Source: Albula goreensis (Eukaryota; Chordata; Actinopteri; Albuliformes; Albulidae). Taken from it: DNA of 64,000 nt. Shown here in pieces: positions 21,801 through 64,000 of this stretch (position 1 is its first letter; the number at the start of each line of letters is the position of its first letter). The stretch lies in assembly GCA_022829145.1 (NCBI GenBank), contig CM040764.1, positions 2,627,552-2,691,551 of the forward strand. Reading direction: 5' to 3'. A model generated the notes under the pieces. It did no database searches. It was given only the letters and a program-made list of their open reading frames with translations, and was not told where the DNA came from. The translations under genes were made by a program, and so were the position numbers.

Positions 21801-24800
21801 TGTTCATTCCCTGGATCTGCTCATCCAGAGCGATTTAAAAGGCTGCAGTTGTCATACAGTGAATGCACATGGTGTGAGCAACAATTTGAACACAGAATGT
21901 AGAACACTTAGTATGCCAAAATAGACATCTGACATACGACAATTGTAAGATCGTGTATTGTATTTATCATTCTGAGTAACAACCCTTCACTAAGCGTAGG
22001 TGTGCAGATGAATAATCTGTGCAGATGAGTAATAGTAGCCTACGTTTTACTAAATGTACTGAAGACCTGTTGCCAGTTTGCATTCGCATCACAGCAGCTT
22101 GAAGTGATTATATTCGGCCATGACAAGACCTGTCAGAGCTTTCAGTCCTAATTGAATATGTCAGGTGTATATTTGGGCTGAGCTGCTCAACGATGATTCA
22201 GCTCCTGCACCTGATTATCAATAAAAAAAGACACTATTTTATTTGGGTTTAAAGATTTAAGGTCAAAACGCATGGGAATTTACTCTTCCCTCCTCGTTTT
22301 TATGGGTTTATAGAAAGTCGTAGCTGGCCAGGTTGTAGGTCTTCACACAAAATGGATGAATGCATTTCCTTGAGCTGGCCAAAGACGAGAGGAGATTAAA
22401 GCAATCTGCTTAGGAGCGCGTCCCGGGATTGAAAGAAGTGGCTGCGTTAGCAACGACATGTAGCTCGCTGCGGAACGTCTGTAACTTTCTTTTATTTCTC
22501 CAGATGCCGTCAAAACTCCAGAGTTTCAGTTCAGAGGTGAGAAAATATATGTTTTTTGGTTTTATTTTGTTTTTTCTCCTGTGTGTCTTGGTACCCTCAG
22601 CACCTTCGGTTGCTGACTGAAGTTTAGGTTCTGTGGTTAGCTCAACGTCTACAGGCCTTCCTGTCAAACTAAACATTATTTCTTTGATATTGACGATAAA
22701 ACTTGTTAATATTTCACTGCTTTGTCAGGAAGGTAACATCCTAAATCGCTCAAAATGAATGTAATCAGTTGTCATTAATTAAAAGTGCAAATTGAGGTTC
22801 ATAGATGTTGTTCAGCTTAATTTCAAGTGAAAATCCGTCTCATTAAACTTGAACTTTTGCAGAGCAAGTCTAACGTTTCAGTTTCAACTTGATGTACCTG
22901 CTAAATACAGTTAGTATGTGCACAAATACGTGGCTCAAATAATGTTATTAGTAATTTCCTTGGTAGTCAATGTGTATGTGTATAATATGTTTAATACATT
23001 GTGTTTTTGTGACCAAAACATACTGAATATGCTGGGTCAAAGGTACCTAAACATTTCATTTTTTCATTGCCTGGCACCTAGCAGGTCAGCTAACACACTT
23101 CACTTGACCATTAACTCCCCTCACTGGGGGGGTTTATTACCCCAAAGAAGATTACAGTTAGCCAGCTAATTCAGTCAATATTTTGAACTGTGTGAAAGTC
23201 AATATGATGAAATCCTGAATTTTCTCAAAATAGTTGGCCAGCTGATTCCTTTATTGTTTTTTGTGAAATATCTCCCAAGTTTTAAGGGTTAGAATTGGTT
23301 GCTGAGTTTAAGATGGAAAGAAAAACCAGGCAAGCTATTTGGAACCTCTCCTGAACCAGTGGGTATATCGAGCTAATGAAACTGAAATGAAGCTCTATAT
23401 CGAGTTAACATGTTTAAAATATGCACTAACTGTATTCTCACCATTTTCCTGTGAATGAAAATGGCCTGGTTGATGTTTTTACTTGAGTATGTTCGCCAAA
23501 GTTTTCCAGCTAACTTGGCAACCCAACCTGTGGTAAACTCCCCAATCTGTGGATGCAAACTTATGCATTTTGAATGTTTATGGACAATTGCCTCTATGCA
23601 ACTACAAAAAAAGATATTTTGCATGACTAACAATGAAAAGTAGGAGCTCCTTTAAGGAGCAAGATTCATATATAAAGAGGCAGATTTTGTTTTCGGTCTG
23701 GTGAAGTATTATTTACACTGTAGTCTGATGCATAGGACAAAAGCTAAATGTTATTGCGAAATGTATATGTTTTATGTTCACAGAACTCAGAATTGTAGTT
23801 GATGTAGAATCAATGACCGGAAATAATTCATGTGGAAATAAGATTGGCACCAACACCTGCTTACATCACCTGTAGTACCAATCAAATGTAGGATCTGTCC
23901 TGTAACTTGGAAAAATTTCTGTCCCATGTGTATGTGGAAATCTGTTTGAAAAATATGTAGAATTTTTTGTGTCTGATTGTGTGCTTAGACTGAGATCACA
24001 TTCTCCAAGTTGCTGCTGTCAGTGTTCCTTTCAACCTGGAAACCAATTCTGCACCAGGGTGTTGTTCAATCCCTGCACCTTTATTATGGGATGTTATTTC
24101 TCAGTAGAATGTTGGAACATGGCTGTGAATGGAAGTGTTAGAGAGCTCAAATTGACAGAGTAGTTTAAAAGATAACACTCCACTTAAGTGCCAAACCTGG
24201 ATGTTTAACATACCTGTTTGCTCTGCTGCTACATGATGTCTTATTTTGTCTATGTGCGCACTGATTCGTCTTTGTATTTTATTTATAAACCGACTGTTAT
24301 AGAATACAATGTTTTAGAAGTATGATTTCAGAGTGATGGTCTGACCCATCATGAGACAAGATTGCTGTATTGCATGCAATATATGGCTATACTGCAGATG
24401 TGGTATAGAGCTGATTGGAGAAATCCAATACATGTCTAACGTATACCTGGACCACAGGTAGTACATATGGCTTGTGTCAGAGTTACTAAACAAGGTCACA
24501 GGTTGAATAAAAACCATGGGCTTTTCCCCTGGCAATGAATGTTTCTGCTTCTGGAGTCAACAACAGCCAACCTATGGCAAGAGTACACTGGCTCTGTGTC
24601 GGCTATAAAAACTGGCACGGAGTTGAAATAACCTTATATGACCCAGACATGTGAGCGGTACATGTTGGACAGAGACAGGTGTATTGGACTAGCCGGATGA
24701 TTAGTCACATGATGTTTGCCAAAGAGCAAATCAGACTTAACGCCCAACTTGGATCATTTTAGTTGGGTCGGTGCCAGTTGCCAATGTTGGAGCATTCTTG

Positions 24801-25150
24801 AACCACTGATAAAAATGACATAAAATGAAGATGACGTCATGTTTACTGGGTCTCTCAGCTGATGTTGTATGTTCGCCTGAGATATTGTCCATTATTTTTT
24901 AGTTTCCCTGTGAGGCAGTCATTTAGCCTACACTGTGTAGTCCACCTCTTGTTAAAGGTTTGTGTGTGGGTATGAAAACTGGAGCTTGTCATATCGTATC
25001 CTCTGCTTACTTGAAGTGTCTGAACATGTGAATAAAACAAGAATGTATTCACTTGCCTTGCTAACAGAAAAGATGGGGGCAACCTTTTAACTTAAAGGGT
25101 GAAACAAGGATGGCGATGTGCAACGCACACTGATCGGTGTCTATAGTTTC
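18841..25150. other. arhgap29-abca4 intergenic region, no gene recognised
   Basis: About 6.3 kb of AT-rich DNA with no protein-coding gene that I can support on either strand. It holds a poly-T tract at 20140-20159, a short SINE-like scrap at about 21813-21850, and TATATATA at about 21321. An isolated splice-like mini-exon lies at 22504-22536 (see findings). A TATAAAA at 24604-24610 has no obvious gene behind it. Long 3'UTR forms of arhgap29 may extend into the first kilobase. Confidence 0.6.
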
Positions 25151-25532
25151 GTGAAAAGTCGTTCTTAATCCTTTGTGAATAAAGGGCCCAGACTCATTCT
25201 GCTGGAGCATGTCCCTAACGGACCCTTCCTTAAACCCCTTCCCCTCTGTCAGTAAGTATGAACTTACGTTCCATTGGTCAAAGGTCATGAGGTGCGCTGA
25301 CTCCTTTGCTTCACTGATAGGCTCAACTCATCTTTGGTTGACAGACAGCCTTTGACAGACTGATTCATGCTTTGGAAGTCGTACCTGACGCTTTCCCTGG
25401 GAGACAGTTTAAGATAACGGGCCTTTTTGTCCCCAGCCATTGCTTTGTACTGATAGAGATGATAATTTCTGTGCTGTTCCAGGTTTGTGACCTACTGGTG
25501 ACCCCCTGCTGGGGGGTTTGAGAAGAGGAGAA
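25151..25532 (+). promoter_or_regulatory. abca4: putative abca4 promoter / 5'UTR
   Basis: This is the sequence just upstream of the abca4 start codon. Visible motifs are TAATCC at 25166-25171 (CRX/OTX core), a DR1-type nuclear-receptor repeat TGGTCA-A-AGGTCA at 25275-25287, an inverted CCAAT box (ATTGG) overlapping it, and GCTGACTC at 25296-25303, like half of an NRL/MARE site. CRX, NRL and NR2E3 drive photoreceptor genes, which suits abca4. No TATA box is evident. The transcription start is not determined, and motif matches of this length occur by chance. Confidence 0.4.
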
Positions 25533-63281
<37,749 letters not shown>

Positions 63282-64000
63282 GTGAGATATGTACACATAA
63301 AATTATATACTACAACAATGAAAATAGGCCATTGACAAAACTATTTGGATTCAAACTACAGAGTTTCAAGTCCACGTCAACACTCCAAGGCGTTCTACAT
63401 CTCACAATTGACCCTAAAAAGCTGAGCCAAAGTAATACTTCCTCATAACATTTTGTAATGTACCCTTAGTTTGTGGTTTACCTTGGTCTGACATTTTGTG
63501 AATTTATTTGGCTCGGGTTACACCCCCAGTCTCATTTTTCAAAGCCTGAAAAGTTTTAATTGTTAAATTCCAGAGAACACCGCTGCGCCGACACCTGATA
63601 GCAGATAATTTGTCCTTGTTGAATCCATTAGAAACTTGTTTATCTCAAAGATCAATTGCTCTCTGTCGACTCACAGGTATATCTGCATATCCCTTAGCTC
63701 TAGTGTCCACTTATTCCATTATATTAAAATACATCTCTTTAGCGGACGCTCTTATCAACCATGAGGTACATGAGAGCAGTCTGTAGGTTTACAGGAGCAG
63801 CAGTGGAGAGGGATAATTAATACTTACCGAGCCTGGCTTTTTATAAGTGTTTAAAAGTAGGTGTCCCAATTGGCTTTAGCATTAGCTTGGCTATCTAGAG
63901 AAAAATATTCGCAAAGCCTGCCAAAACACGTCGCTGTAAATGACGTGCTAAGGTTTGATAAAGTGTTCCTGGCCCTGGAGGTTCGAAGTCCTCAGGGTTT
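63282..64000. other. start of abca4 intron 40 (window end)
   Basis: After the exon 40 donor (GTGAGA at 63282) no further exon was found before the window ends. A SINE-tail-like TTTAGCGGACGCTCTTATCA lies at about 63739-63758. Confidence 0.6.

Noticed and set aside
21813..21850. CTGCTCATCCAGAGCGATTT, considered as a full SINE
   Set aside because: Only the tail-like block is present; no head or B-box nearby, so it is at most a scrap.
24604..24610. Perfect TATAAAA in the intergenic region, considered as the abca4 promoter
   Set aside because: It lies more than 900 bp before the start codon with no leader exon or splice site that I can connect; such a 7-mer is common in AT-rich DNA.

Overview
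The window is vertebrate nuclear DNA, almost certainly from a teleost-type fish. It holds two multi-exon genes, both on the + strand, with canonical GT-AG introns, microsatellites, Tc1/mariner and MITE-like debris, and fish-type SINE fragments. No rRNA, tRNA, CRISPR array, prokaryotic feature or convincing minus-strand gene was seen.

Region 1 (1 to about 18.4 kb) is arhgap29, a Rho GTPase-activating protein. Twenty exons (3039-18399) can be placed by splice sites, reading phase and protein similarity. They encode the F-BAR region, a C1 zinc finger, the RhoGAP domain with its arginine finger, and a long basic/proline-rich tail ending in a PDZ-type ligand (HFV). The usual N-terminal exons are not visible and probably lie upstream of the window. 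A CpG-dense segment at about 1.44-1.96 kb and a phase-compatible ATG exon at 2430-2487 suggest an internal promoter for an N-terminally shortened form.

Region 2 (18.4-25.5 kb) is the intergenic spacer. It holds the arhgap29 3' end and polyadenylation signals, AT-rich DNA, and a promoter-like stretch before the next gene.

Region 3 (25.5 kb to the window end) is abca4, the photoreceptor N-retinylidene-PE importer. Exons corresponding to human exons 1-40 are all present in order, and most match the human exon lengths I remember exactly. The window ends inside the gene, so NBD2 and the C-terminus are missing. The arhgap29-abca4 neighbourhood is the same as in human 1p22, which supports orthology.

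The main departures from the textbook gene are these. A 1-nt deficit in exon 33 shifts the frame. Human exon 27 appears as two exons (84 + 179 nt), the first being a frame-neutral cassette. The linker before NBD1 is much longer and Lys/Glu-rich. A cysteine cluster follows NBD1. Several acceptors are preceded by GT repeats, or by a TAATTG array, instead of a pyrimidine tract. Two palindromic MITE-like families are scattered through the introns. I found no sign of a wholly new multi-gene system; the interest lies in these gene-structure and repeat observations.
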